IMG/VR virus record: IMGVR_UViG_3300024344_000090
Span: 1-29,440 of that record
Length of the DNA stretch: 29,440 bases
Direction: 5' to 3' (one strand)
Origin: a virus
Shown here: positions 5,846 through 14,279 of the stretch, one piece after another
Numbering within the stretch: position 1 is the stretch's first letter
Layout of the letters: every line of letters starts with the position of its first letter
Notes under the pieces: model-generated
Database searches by the model: none
Seen by the model: the letters and a program-made list of their open reading frames with translations, nothing else
Told to the model about the DNA's origin: nothing
Translations under genes and position numbers: made by a program

Positions 5846-6865
5846 ATGAGCGAAGGTCAGACCAATCCGCAAGCGGAAGTCACACAACCTGAACCACAAA
5901 TGAATATGTTTGATGTCATGTTTGGAAGTGAAGAAAGCACTAATCCAGAGCAAGCATCAGAACCTTCCCAGGTTCAACAGGAAGAAGTTATAGAAGAAGC
6001 CCCTATAGAGGCACAAGCCGAAGAAGAGGTGGAAGCAGACGTTCCTGAAGAAGTTGAGGAGCAGTACGAGGTAGAAGAAGCGGAGGTTGTTCAAGAAACC
6101 TCTGAAACAAGCCCTGATCCTGTATACCGTGTTAAGGTAGATGGAGAAGAGTTTGAGGTCAGTCTTGACGAGTTGCGTAACGGATATCAGCGGCAATCGG
6201 ATTACACCCGTAAGTCGCAATCTCTAGCAGAACAGAGGAAAGCTTACGAAGCCAACCTACAAGCTGTTCAAAATGAAAGGCAACAGTACGGACATATTTT
6301 GGAAAATGTTGGAAAATTCCAAGATATAGAGGTACAAAAACTTAACGATATAGATTGGGCATCTCTTAAAGATACTGACCCTATGGGCTATATGGAAAAG
6401 CGCATGGAGTTGCAAGAAGCAAGAGAAAAATCTTCCCAAGTTAAGGCCGAACAGACTAGAATAGCGCATCAAAGCCAGCAGGAACAAGCAGTAAGGATGC
6501 AAGATATTTTGCAGCATGAAGCTGGAAAACTTAAAGAAATACTCCCTGAATATGCTAATCCTAAGTCTGGTTTAAGGGACAAACTCAGGGACTATGCGTT
6601 AGGACTTGGTTTTGACCAACAGGATATAAATAACATAGCCGATCATCGCGTAGTCCTAGTATTGCACAAAGCAATGCTACAAGATGAAGCGAAGAGCGGG
6701 GCTGTTAAAAAGGTTTCTAAGAAGGTTCCAAAAGTTATGAAGTCGGGAACTCCTGAGAGTAAGACGCAACGTAATTCGCGTACCTTAAAGGGTAAACGGC
6801 AGAGATTGTCAAAGACGGGACATCCAAGAGATGCTGCAAATGTTTTTCTGGATATGATCTCTTGA
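5846..6865 (+). CDS. Capsid scaffolding protein
   Basis: This encodes 339 residues from ATG behind GGGAGA. Residues about 15-95 are extremely acidic and Glu/Gln/Pro-rich, as in many podovirus scaffolds. A conserved block follows, YRVKVDGEEFEVSLDELRNG and then YQRQSDYTRKSQ (about 95-125), which I associate with phage scaffold or capsid-assembly proteins. A long helical, Gln/Glu-rich coiled-coil region follows (about 125-220). The C-terminus is strongly basic (KKVSKKVPKVMKSG; TLKGKRQRL), the typical capsid-binding end of a scaffold. It lies 17 nt before the major capsid gene, the usual gene order. Function: guides assembly of the procapsid and is then removed. Confidence 0.85.
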   Translation: MSEGQTNPQAEVTQPEPQMNMFDVMFGSEESTNPEQASEPSQVQQEEVIEEAPIEAQAEEEVEADVPEEVEEQYEVEEAEVVQETSETSPDPVYRVKVDGEEFEVSLDELRNGYQRQSDYTRKSQSLAEQRKAYEANLQAVQNERQQYGHILENVGKFQDIEVQKLNDIDWASLKDTDPMGYMEKRMELQEAREKSSQVKAEQTRIAHQSQQEQAVRMQDILQHEAGKLKEILPEYANPKSGLRDKLRDYALGLGFDQQDINNIADHRVVLVLHKAMLQDEAKSGAVKKVSKKVPKVMKSGTPESKTQRNSRTLKGKRQRLSKTGHPRDAANVFLDMIS

Positions 6866-6882
6866 TGAAAGGATAGCCAACT

Positions 6883-7845
6883 ATGGCACAACCAACTGGA
6901 GTATACGTTACATTCTCCTCCAAGGGTCTTAGAGAAGACCTTGAGAATGTAATTTACGACATCTCTCCTACAGAAACGCCCTTCATGTCGATGGGTGGTA
7001 GGACTGATGCTATTGCAGTAAATCACGAGTGGCAGACTGACGCTCTTGCGACTGCTGTTGCTACTAACTTTAACGAGGAAGGTGCAACGCTTACTGCCGC
7101 TGAACCTGCCGCAACTACTAGACTTGGTAATATCTGTCAGATCAGCTTGAAAACTACGCTGGTTTCTGGCACGTTAGATGCCGTGTCGAAAGCTGGACGT
7201 AAGGAAGAACTTGCGTACCAGATGTCTAAACGTGCTGCTGAATTGAAGCGCGATATGGAAACGAGCTTGATAGGCGCGAATACTGGTAAAACCGCTATGT
7301 CCGCTGATTCTACTGTTCGTAAACTAGGGAGTTTGACTTCTTGGATAACCACCAACGCTAGTATTGGCTCTGGTGGTACGGCAGTTGGCTCTGGGGGCGC
7401 AGGTGCAGTTCGTACCGATGGTACGCAACGTGCGTTCACGGAAACACTGCTAAAAGCCGTTATTCTTCTTGCCTATAACAACGGTGCCAACACCAAGTAC
7501 TTGATGATGGCTCCTGCTCAGAAGCAGACGTTCTCTAGCTTTGTGGGCGTAGGCGGGTCTAGTGGCGTTTCTAACTGGACTGATACGGCTGATGGTCGTA
7601 TAATCGGTGGTATGGATATCTATGTATCCGACTTTGGTGAAATGGCCGTTGTTCCTAACCGTTTCCAACGGTCTAGGGATGTATGGCTTCTTGATCCTGA
7701 GTACTACAAGTTAGCTTATCTACGTCCGTTCAACCAGAGAGAAGTAGCTTCTACTTCTGATGGTGAGCAACGTGCTATTATCGTTGAATATACCTTACAG
7801 GTAGATAACGAGAAGGCACACGGCGCGGTCTACGATCTTAGCTAG
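6883..7845 (+). CDS. Major capsid protein (SU10/DUF5309-type, HK97 fold)
   Basis: This encodes 320 residues from ATG with AAAGGA upstream. Features of the DUF5309/SU10-like major head protein group are visible: an N-terminal LREDLENVIYDISPTETPF segment, then NHEWQTDAL with NFNEEGATL, the long helix region AYQMSKRAAELKRDMETS, and near the C-terminus VWLLDPEYYKLAYLRPF, then DGEQRAIIVEYTLQVDNEKA. It assembles with the scaffold upstream into the icosahedral head. A terminator-like hairpin follows the gene at once, consistent with its being the most abundantly made product of the late transcript. The length of about 320 residues is normal for this group. Confidence 0.93.
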   Translation: MAQPTGVYVTFSSKGLREDLENVIYDISPTETPFMSMGGRTDAIAVNHEWQTDALATAVATNFNEEGATLTAAEPAATTRLGNICQISLKTTLVSGTLDAVSKAGRKEELAYQMSKRAAELKRDMETSLIGANTGKTAMSADSTVRKLGSLTSWITTNASIGSGGTAVGSGGAGAVRTDGTQRAFTETLLKAVILLAYNNGANTKYLMMAPAQKQTFSSFVGVGGSSGVSNWTDTADGRIIGGMDIYVSDFGEMAVVPNRFQRSRDVWLLDPEYYKLAYLRPFNQREVASTSDGEQRAIIVEYTLQVDNEKAHGAVYDLS

Positions 7846-7858
7846 ACTGTTCAACTAC

Positions 7859-7889
7859 GGGAGGGGTCTTAACGGCCTCTCCCAATTTT
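7859..7889 (+). terminator. Rho-independent terminator-like hairpin after capsid gene
   Basis: The arms GGGAGGGGTC (7859-7868) and GGCCTCTCCC (7874-7883) pair over ten positions (two G-U wobbles in RNA) around a TTAAC loop, followed by AATTTT. It lies 13 nt after the capsid stop and before the next gene's ribosome-binding site. A partial terminator here would raise capsid transcript relative to downstream genes. Confidence 0.75.
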
Positions 7890-7903
7890 GAGGAGATTGG
7901 ATA

Positions 7904-8212
7904 GTGAGTGACCCAATCAAAAGAAATTTCAGATACGATCATACCGATGATAAGGGTATAGTACACTCTACACAAGATGTACAGCCTTTGCTCGACATGA
8001 ATAAAAAGGAAATTAACGGAGACTCTCTCTACGATACTAGCAAAGCTCCTATGGGTTTGCGTAAAGTTGCTAGTATTCCTCTTATCGTTATAGAGAAGTG
8101 GAGAACTGAGCTAGGCGTAGATGTAATGAATAAAGATCATATGCCAAAGGTTAAACAACTTTTGAACGATCCAGAGTATGCGTATCTCCGCACCCATAAC
8201 AGTAGGATTTAG
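7904..8212 (+). CDS. Unknown phage head-tail region protein
   Basis: This encodes 102 residues starting at GTG, with GAGGAG upstream. The product is charged and soluble: KRNFRYDHTDDKGIVHS near the start, VQPLLDMNKKEING in the middle and VASIPLIVIEKWRTELGVD later. No family or catalytic motif is recognised. It lies between the capsid gene and the adaptor gene, where podoviruses often encode small head-completion or head-tail proteins, so a connector role is a reasonable guess from context only. It is the first gene after the capsid terminator and is 3 nt from the next gene. Confidence 0.75.
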   Translation: MSDPIKRNFRYDHTDDKGIVHSTQDVQPLLDMNKKEINGDSLYDTSKAPMGLRKVASIPLIVIEKWRTELGVDVMNKDHMPKVKQLLNDPEYAYLRTHNSRI

Positions 8213-8215
8213 CAA

Positions 8216-8872
8216 GTGAGCCTAGCTACCTTTTCAGACTTGAAGTCAAGTGTTGCGAACTACCTTAACCGCAACGATTTAGACGCTGTGATACCTGATT
8301 TCGTAACACTTACTGAAAACAGGCTAAACAGGGACTTGCGTGTAAGGACTAACCTTATCCGCGCAGAGACTACTACGACTGCCAGCACTGCTTTCTATAA
8401 CTTACCTAATGATCTTATAGAACTCAGAAACATTACCTACGATACGGCAAGCAGCAGTTACTCGTTAGAATACTTGTCTCCAGAGTCGCTCAGTAGGGAG
8501 TACGGGGCTTACACTAGCGGTAAACCTAGGGCGTATACTAATCTAGGTAAGGACATCAAACTTGGTCCTACTCCTGATGCAGCGTATACGATCAATATAA
8601 ACTACTTCAAAAAGCTTGAGACTTTATCAGATGCTAATACTACAAACCTGATACTTACAGAGTTTCCAGAGCTATACTTGTTTGGAGCTTGCTTAGAAGG
8701 AGCTATATACTTAAACGATACAGAGCAGTTACAGCGGTTCATGGGACTATACCAGCAAACTTTAGGAGAAGTTAAAGCGGCTGAAGATGCGGCTAGATAT
8801 GGTGGTACAGTGATGACCATGACTACTCAAGGTGATCCTGGTGCTATGGTTCGTAGAGGAGCTTATGGTTAA
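8216..8872 (+). CDS. Head-tail adaptor / tail tubular A-like protein
   Basis: This encodes 218 residues starting at GTG. The sequence fits the phage adaptor group (P22 gp4 / T7 gp11-like in role): an N-terminal LKSSVANYLNRNDLDAVIPD, then FVTLTENRLNRDLRVRT, then FYNLPNDLIELRNITY, a segment predicted as beta strands (IKLGPTPDAAYTININYFKK) and a C-terminal helical part (ELYLFGACLEGAIYLND; QQTLGEVKAAEDAARYGG). It should form a ring below the portal that links the head to the tail hub. The next gene overlaps its stop by 1 nt. Confidence 0.85.
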   Translation: MSLATFSDLKSSVANYLNRNDLDAVIPDFVTLTENRLNRDLRVRTNLIRAETTTTASTAFYNLPNDLIELRNITYDTASSSYSLEYLSPESLSREYGAYTSGKPRAYTNLGKDIKLGPTPDAAYTININYFKKLETLSDANTTNLILTEFPELYLFGACLEGAIYLNDTEQLQRFMGLYQQTLGEVKAAEDAARYGGTVMTMTTQGDPGAMVRRGAYG

Positions 8873-9018
8873 TGCCTGAAACAAACTGGGTATACGATGA
8901 GTTTGACTTGGTGCAGGAAACGGGCGGTAATATACTGCACGAGGACGGTGACTATATCTGCCTACAAGAGTTTGACTCTACTACTTGGCCTGCACAGACA
9001 TCAGCGGGGTCAGGCTGA
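8872..9018 (+). CDS. 48-residue acidic protein, unknown function
   Basis: The ATG at 8872 shares its A with the TAA of the adaptor gene. The reading frame runs 48 codons to TGA 9016-9018, which in turn overlaps the next gene's ATG (TGATG). The product is acidic and aromatic-rich, with NWVYDEFDLVQETGGN and then DYICLQEFDSTTW, suggesting two short beta hairpins. No family is recognised. The exact overlaps on both sides are the main evidence that it is a real gene, and they suggest it is made in step with the adaptor and stabilisation proteins. Confidence 0.6.
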   Translation: MPETNWVYDEFDLVQETGGNILHEDGDYICLQEFDSTTWPAQTSAGSG

Positions 9019-10586
9019 TGGCTAAACAGATGCACGACATTAACGGCACTCAGGCTGGTTTTTCGTATAACAAAGACTTGTCTCCCTATGATATGCCCCC
9101 GCATTTTTTCGATGAGGTAGTTAATGCTAGGTTTGTAGATAGGAAGGCTGGAACCATAACAGGACACTCCCAGGTGCTTGGTACTCCAACAGTTGCTCCC
9201 TATTGGGCTATAGAGTGGGATAAAGGGGGTACTTCTCTCTGGATATACGGTGGATTGACAACGCTACACAAGATTACAGGCACTACTCACGCTGCTGTTA
9301 CCCGCTCTAGCGGTGCATACACTACCATAGCCAGTACCACAAACAATTGGCAAGGTGCGGTTCTAGGCGGTGTTCTTGTGGCTAATAACGGAATAGATGT
9401 TCCGCAAAGCTTCACTCAAGCTGGTTCACTATTCACAGATTTACCTAACTGGCCTGCTACGCTACGATGTAAAGTTATCGTTCCCTTTAAGAACCATTTG
9501 GTAGCCTTAAACTTAACAGATAGCAGTACTGAGAAACCTTACTCTATACGCTGGAGTGACGCTATACCAGAAGGTGCTGCTACTAATGGTGCTAATACTT
9601 GGGTAACTAGTAGTACAGCTTCAGAAGCAGCGGAGACTACTCTAGGCGGTACTAAAGGTCATTTGCTCAACGCTGTTCAACTAGGTAACGAGCTTATCAT
9701 ATATAAGGAAGATAGTGTATACAGTCTTAACTATGTAGGTGGGTCTTTTACCTTTAACATCAGGGAGAAGTTTAAGGACACAGGTTTGTTTGCCAGAGAT
9801 GCGGTTGTAGACCTAGGGGATGGTAGGCACGTTCTAATGAGTACCAACGATGTTGTGGCTCACAACGGCAATCAGATTACCAGCGTTATAGACGATAAGA
9901 TGAAAACACTTCTGTTTTCGGAGATAGACACTACAAACTTCCATAGGACATTCTTAGCACATAATAAAATCCAGAACGAGGTATGGATATGCTATCCAAA
10001 GACTAATGCTACAAACGGATTTCCTGATCGTGCGCTTATCTGGAACTATAGGGACGATACTTGGACGCAGCGAGAGTTACCTAACTGTATGTATATAGCT
10101 AAAGGTTTGGTCAATCCTGCTCTTACAAACACATGGACGGCTTCTACAAAGACATGGAATACTTCCACACTAGGTTGGTCACAGCAGGAATATAACCCCG
10201 CCATTGACTCTCTGCTAATATGCGGAACTAACGATACAAGGTTGTATCTAGCTGATTCAGGAACTACGTTTGACGGTACAGGTTTTACCACAACTTTGGA
10301 AAGAACTGGTCTTCACGCTGGTCAGACAGATATGGTAAAATCTGTTACGGGGCTATACCCCAGAATAGAGGGAACTGGTACAGTGGATATAAGCGTGGGG
10401 TCTGAGAATCAGCCTTTTGAGGGTGTTACCTATGCTACCCCCGTAACCTATACCATAGGGTCAGATCACAAGATAGACTGTAGGGTTAAGGGTAGATACA
10501 TAGCGGTTAAGTTTGAAACTGAGGAAGACACTACGTTCAAGTTGTCAGGATATGCGCTGGAAGCAGAGGTTGTGTCCACAAGATGA
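9018..10586 (+). CDS. Tail stabilisation / tail tube B-like protein
   Basis: This encodes 522 residues. I start it at ATG 9018, which overlaps the previous stop as TGATG; an in-frame TTG at 8985 lies inside the upstream gene. The protein is almost entirely beta-rich with repeated short strand-turn units typical of a propeller-like tail protein: GGVLVANNGIDVPQSF, KVIVPFKNHLVALNL, YSIRWSDA, LGNELIIYKEDSVYSLNYVG, HVLMSTNDVVAHNGNQI and FPDRALIWNYRDDTW. Proteins with this pattern are annotated as phage stabilisation proteins (P22 gp10-like) in podoviruses, and they occupy the position of T7 gp12. It should complete the short tail below the adaptor. The next gene overlaps as ATGA. Confidence 0.83.
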   Translation: MAKQMHDINGTQAGFSYNKDLSPYDMPPHFFDEVVNARFVDRKAGTITGHSQVLGTPTVAPYWAIEWDKGGTSLWIYGGLTTLHKITGTTHAAVTRSSGAYTTIASTTNNWQGAVLGGVLVANNGIDVPQSFTQAGSLFTDLPNWPATLRCKVIVPFKNHLVALNLTDSSTEKPYSIRWSDAIPEGAATNGANTWVTSSTASEAAETTLGGTKGHLLNAVQLGNELIIYKEDSVYSLNYVGGSFTFNIREKFKDTGLFARDAVVDLGDGRHVLMSTNDVVAHNGNQITSVIDDKMKTLLFSEIDTTNFHRTFLAHNKIQNEVWICYPKTNATNGFPDRALIWNYRDDTWTQRELPNCMYIAKGLVNPALTNTWTASTKTWNTSTLGWSQQEYNPAIDSLLICGTNDTRLYLADSGTTFDGTGFTTTLERTGLHAGQTDMVKSVTGLYPRIEGTGTVDISVGSENQPFEGVTYATPVTYTIGSDHKIDCRVKGRYIAVKFETEEDTTFKLSGYALEAEVVSTR

Positions 10587-10846
10587 GTAAGGAATTTCTA
10601 CGCTTTGATCCAGCACCCGTACCAAACAATGTTGAGGATTTGCCTACCTACCTTGCTAACACACTGCTTGAAATACGGGCGGCTATAGAGGTTGCTAGAA
10701 ACGGGCATCTGGACGTAGTATACGCTGAACCAGACAAGCCCTATCAAGGAGATATCCGATATGCTGATGGAACAAGCTGGAACCCAGGCAGTACAGGAGA
10801 AGGAATATACTTTTACAACGCCGCTGGAGCATGGGTTAAGCTATAA
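10583..10846 (+). CDS. Small virion-associated protein, unknown function
   Basis: This encodes 87 residues from an ATG overlapping the preceding stop as ATGA. The first half is helical (VEDLPTYLANTLLEIRAAIE). The second half is a short beta domain with PYQGDIRYADGTSWNPGSTG and EGIYFYNAAGAWVKL, a pattern common in small phage tail-associated proteins. No enzymatic motif is seen. The last 86 nt of the gene also encode the start of the next gene in another frame. A tail-accessory role is inferred from position. Confidence 0.75.
   Translation: MSKEFLRFDPAPVPNNVEDLPTYLANTLLEIRAAIEVARNGHLDVVYAEPDKPYQGDIRYADGTSWNPGSTGEGIYFYNAAGAWVKL
10746..10751 (+). promoter_or_regulatory. Ribosome-binding site inside the upstream gene
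   Basis: AAGGAG lies 9 nt before ATG 10761, within the coding region of 10583-10846. It is the best ribosome-binding site for the following gene and decides its start in favour of the long overlap. Confidence 0.55.
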
Positions 10847-11252
10847 GCACGTTGATATAAGATCACCCAATGCCAAGTCACTAGTGTCACAATGTTGGGA
10901 CTTTATAGAAGCAGGGGTGGAACAAGGTGGTAGTAAGGAATTTCTAACTACCGATTACCTGATTAAAAAGGTTTTAGAAAGAGATTCAGATTTATGGGTA
11001 TCGCAGGACGAGGGCGATAACATAGTAGGGGCTTTAATCATAGGGGCCGCTCCGTACCCTACAGAAACAGGAATTATGGCCGAATCAATAGGTGGTACAT
11101 TTAACTTTAACACTCTTGTACCAATGCTGGAGAAGTTTTATAGGGCTAGGGGTTATAAGTTTTTTGAAATGACGGGACGTAAAGGTTGGGAGCGGAAAAT
11201 GAAACCGCTAGGGTATACATACATGAACACTACTATATATAAGAGGTTGTAA
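10761..11252 (+). CDS. GNAT acetyltransferase-like internal virion protein
   Basis: This encodes 163 residues from ATG 10761, chosen for the AAGGAG site 9 nt upstream; the recognisable domain starts only at about residue 29 (HVDIRSPNAKSLV), so a later start near 10824 (CTG) cannot be excluded. The pattern of a small mixed alpha/beta domain with FLTTDYLIKKVLERD, VGALIIGAAPYP, LVPMLEKFYRARGYKFFEM and MKPLGYTYMNTTIYKRL resembles phage GNAT-like proteins, including the group of T7 gp13-type internal virion proteins. The acetyl-CoA binding motif (RxxGxG) is not evident, so enzymatic activity is doubtful. It opens the run of ejection-type genes. Confidence 0.72.
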   Translation: MLMEQAGTQAVQEKEYTFTTPLEHGLSYKHVDIRSPNAKSLVSQCWDFIEAGVEQGGSKEFLTTDYLIKKVLERDSDLWVSQDEGDNIVGALIIGAAPYPTETGIMAESIGGTFNFNTLVPMLEKFYRARGYKFFEMTGRKGWERKMKPLGYTYMNTTIYKRL

Positions 11253-11253
11253 G

Positions 11254-12132
11254 ATGAGTAGCTTTTTCAGACCTAAGACTACGATAGTGAGCGTACCATC
11301 ATCCTCGCAATCGTCAGGCAGTGCGGAGGCTAAACCTTATGCTCCCACAATTCCATTTATAGATAGGTTGTTACCCCAAATTGAGTCTGAGTTTGATGCT
11401 ACTCCCGATCTATTTAGGGGATCTCTAATACCTCAAGATTCCGCTCAAACCCTAGCAGCTAGGCAGAATTACCAGGATTTATCAACTAGTGTTTTTCCAG
11501 CTTTGGGTTCAGGACTGTCTGGACTTTTCGCCAATAGGCTGTCTACGGCTTTGGGTGATCCTACTCAGGATAGAATATTTCAGGAACAAACGGGTAATAT
11601 ATCCAACTTAGCCCGTCAGTTTACCGAAAGAGATAAGCAGACCGCGCAGGAGCAAGCCATAAACGCTGGTCAATTTGGATTAGGGTCAACAGCAACGGCT
11701 GAATTTGAGGAGTTGCAGAGAAGGCAGCGCGAAGAGACTACGCAACAGCAGTTAGCATCAGCATTGCAACAGGCAGAAGCGAGAAGAGTTGCCGCTGCTG
11801 GTGAAATACCAGGATTGGCAAGCTCTGTAGGAAGCCTTGCCCTAACTCCCGCCTCTCTACAGGAAGCAATAGGCAAGGACGTAGAGCAGAGAGAGCAAGC
11901 AAGATTGCAAGACCAGGCTCGTATACAGCAGCAAGATCAAGAAGCAAGAAGGTTGCAGCTTATAACCAAGTCTAACTTACTTAGCGGCTTGGCAGGATTG
12001 GGTACACAAACTGCCTATCAAGGTAAGACTTCAGGTGTATCTGGTCAAGCGTTTGCTTCACCTAGTATCTTCCAACAGATAGGGTCATTTGCTGGCAATA
12101 TAGGTAAAGCAGCGGCGGGGATACCAGGATGA
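11254..12132 (+). CDS. Probable internal virion / DNA ejection protein
   Basis: This encodes 292 residues from ATG with AGAGG upstream. The N-terminus is low-complexity Ser/Pro-rich. The central part (about 125-235) is a long Gln/Glu/Ala/Arg-rich helical region with runs such as RRQREETTQQQLASALQQAE and QEQARLQDQARIQQQDQE, flanked by Gly/Ala-rich stretches (SGLSGLFANRL; LLSGLAGLGTQ). Such amphipathic, Gln-rich helical proteins lie in the ejection-protein position of many podoviruses. No enzyme motif is seen. The stop overlaps the next gene as ATGA. The ejection role is inferred from composition and position. Confidence 0.72.
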   Translation: MSSFFRPKTTIVSVPSSSQSSGSAEAKPYAPTIPFIDRLLPQIESEFDATPDLFRGSLIPQDSAQTLAARQNYQDLSTSVFPALGSGLSGLFANRLSTALGDPTQDRIFQEQTGNISNLARQFTERDKQTAQEQAINAGQFGLGSTATAEFEELQRRQREETTQQQLASALQQAEARRVAAAGEIPGLASSVGSLALTPASLQEAIGKDVEQREQARLQDQARIQQQDQEARRLQLITKSNLLSGLAGLGTQTAYQGKTSGVSGQAFASPSIFQQIGSFAGNIGKAAAGIPG

Positions 12133-12704
12133 GTAGTTCTACAAAATATATCCCAACTGCTGATGACTTGAGTAGGCTTGCTGCAAGAAAACCTGATGAT
12201 TACAGGTCTATGAGTTCAGGAGAAAGTCCTTCTCTCGAACCTAGGGTTTATGAGAGCGAGAAGGGCTTAGGGTTTCGATACGAGGGACTAGGGCCTTACC
12301 CTACTAAGGGGTCAGCACCAGCTAGGTATTCTCCTGGTAAGGGACATCTTTTTGGATACGAGGCTTTAGAGAGACTTGAGAGAGCCGAAGAAAAAGAAAA
12401 AGAGGAAGAAGAAAAGAAAGACGATGAGGAGAAGGGAAAGAGGCGGGGAGCAGGATCGTATGAGGGTGAGTCAGACAGTACAGAAATATATAGAAGTCCA
12501 ACCCCACGAGCGGAATCACCAAGAGGTACTGGATATAGACCTGTAGCAGCTTACGATCAGATATCTCGTGATCCTCTTTACACAGGTTCTCAGACTTACG
12601 GAAAGCAAGCTCTTGCTATATTTGCGGCAATGGATGAAATCTTTGGAACTCCTACTGGAGCATCTCACTTACAGCAATACCCTAGAATATTCTCTTTGAT
12701 TTAG
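12129..12704 (+). CDS. Unknown protein with highly charged central region
   Basis: This encodes 191 residues from an ATG overlapping the previous stop as ATGA. The N-terminal half is Ser/Pro/Gly/Tyr-rich and probably disordered. Residues about 80-110 form an extreme Glu/Lys run (ERAEEKEKEEEEKKDDEE), probably a single charged helix. The C-terminal part contains a predicted helix (QALAIFAAMDEIFG). No family is recognised. It lies between ejection-type genes and is probably a minor virion protein. The Pro/Tyr/Ser segments (YRSPTPRAESPRG) are unusual for this genome. Confidence 0.65.
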   Translation: MSSSTKYIPTADDLSRLAARKPDDYRSMSSGESPSLEPRVYESEKGLGFRYEGLGPYPTKGSAPARYSPGKGHLFGYEALERLERAEEKEKEEEEKKDDEEKGKRRGAGSYEGESDSTEIYRSPTPRAESPRGTGYRPVAAYDQISRDPLYTGSQTYGKQALAIFAAMDEIFGTPTGASHLQQYPRIFSLI

Positions 12705-12714
12705 GACTACAATA

Positions 12715-14268
12715 ATGGCAAATCAATACTATACAGAAGCAGAGCGAGAAGAAATCTTACGCCAAATAGGTAGGAATAATATCGCTGTTAATAGAGAGCT
12801 TGTCAACGCTCCACCAGAGATGAAACCACCTTACCCAGAATTGCCCAATCCTGTAATTCCCGACATATTTGAACAAATTGGAAGAAGCTCTGGATATAGA
12901 AGAACACCTATGTATAGATCACCTGTTGCGGTAGATGGTGGAGCAATGCCAGATGCAGCTAGAGTTCCTTCCGCCGTGCCTGTGGCTGTGGAAGAGCTGC
13001 TAGGTCCAGACATGGGGCAACAGGATCAAAGATTTGTAACAGGTATCGAACCTGTAGACGCTACTGGGGCGGATACTCCTGTTCTGGACAACATATTGGA
13101 TTACGGTGGGATACTTGATTGGCCCTCGCTTAGAGAAATAGGTGCAGGGGGGCTTAACATACTTAACGAGCTAAATCCTCTTAGGGTCAAACCTGCTCAC
13201 GGGCAGTCAAATACAAATATGAATGCACAGCCTGTAAATCCACCTGGAACTATGTTAAGTAGAGGCGTAGGGAACATATGGGATGCAATGACGAACGATA
13301 TGAGCAAACGCTGGCCGCATGAGGCATGGGTTGATTGGGCTACTGATGGCAGGGGTGTTCAAATACCAGACGTAGGATGGGATGCTGTTAAAAACCACCC
13401 TGCTTACCAACTTTTAACTTTACCAGGACTTGTTACTCAACTGGCGGGTAATGATGACCCTAAGCCTGTGACTAAGGATGATTCCTTAGCTACCAGATCA
13501 GTACAGGATGGTGCTAACGCCGATCTAAAAATTAAAGCTTATCAAGAGGAGCAGGAGAAGAAAAAAACAGGTAAGGCTTGGCTCTGGGATATGATACAAA
13601 AGTTTGGAAGGTCTGACGTTGCCAACTGGATGGCCGCTCCTGAGTTTGTAGAGGGTAGATTTGGGGAGACAGGTCTTGCAAACGTAGGTGGACCCCTTTC
13701 CAGAGGTAGAGTAGGTTTTGAGAATAGGGAAGCGGAGAGGTTGGCAGCAGAGGCAGATTACATAACTGCTCAAGCTAAAGCAAATGCCCCTCCAGAGTTG
13801 ACAGGCACTTATAAAACCGTACTTGACGAGACACAAGCTGCTCAACGGGGTCTACAAATAACTCAGCTACTTAGAGACATCATTGATAGCGGTGATGACT
13901 TGACCTCTTGGAAAATGGCTAAGGATAAATATGGTGGTAGACTAGCTTCTCTCCTTGGAGTTATGAGCGATCAGACAAATCCTCAAGACTACGCAGAGGC
14001 TATGGGTAAGATGCTTATAGACACCTATATGCAAGTTACGGGTCAGGATAAGACTAACAAAGCTGAGATTAAACGGCTGTTTGAAGAATTTGTCGACCCA
14101 ACTGGGACGTTTAAGAGGGATGGTAACCTGCGGAAAGAGATAATAGCGTTAGAATCTGTCTTTAAGCAAAAAATGACTTCTGGCTCCAGACTTCTACACG
14201 ATCAGGGTTTCAACTTAGAAGACTTGCAACGCCCAATTTCGTTGGGAAGTCAAGTGCAGGACGATTAG
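12715..14268 (+). CDS. Probable internal virion protein, 517 residues
   Basis: This starts at ATG with AGGA 8 nt upstream. The N-terminus is helical (YTEAEREEILRQIGRNN) and followed by a long Pro-rich segment with PPYPELPNPVIPDIFEQ. The middle carries short hydrophobic and Trp-containing patches (NHPAYQLLTLPGLVTQLAG). The C-terminal 200 residues are mainly helical and charged (AERLAAEADYITAQAKANAP; MGKMLIDTYMQVTGQDKTNK). I recognise no known domain. Position directly before the giant 1213-residue protein, and the size and helical composition, fit the podovirus pattern of three or four internal core proteins that are ejected with the DNA. Function is inferred. Confidence 0.72.
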   Translation: MANQYYTEAEREEILRQIGRNNIAVNRELVNAPPEMKPPYPELPNPVIPDIFEQIGRSSGYRRTPMYRSPVAVDGGAMPDAARVPSAVPVAVEELLGPDMGQQDQRFVTGIEPVDATGADTPVLDNILDYGGILDWPSLREIGAGGLNILNELNPLRVKPAHGQSNTNMNAQPVNPPGTMLSRGVGNIWDAMTNDMSKRWPHEAWVDWATDGRGVQIPDVGWDAVKNHPAYQLLTLPGLVTQLAGNDDPKPVTKDDSLATRSVQDGANADLKIKAYQEEQEKKKTGKAWLWDMIQKFGRSDVANWMAAPEFVEGRFGETGLANVGGPLSRGRVGFENREAERLAAEADYITAQAKANAPPELTGTYKTVLDETQAAQRGLQITQLLRDIIDSGDDLTSWKMAKDKYGGRLASLLGVMSDQTNPQDYAEAMGKMLIDTYMQVTGQDKTNKAEIKRLFEEFVDPTGTFKRDGNLRKEIIALESVFKQKMTSGSRLLHDQGFNLEDLQRPISLGSQVQDD

Positions 14269-14279
14269 GAGAAGCATAC

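Noticed and set aside
8985-9017. Earlier TTG start for the tail stabilisation protein
   Set aside because: It lies within the 48-codon gene at 8872 and lacks a ribosome-binding site; ATG 9018 forms a TGATG overlap with the upstream stop.
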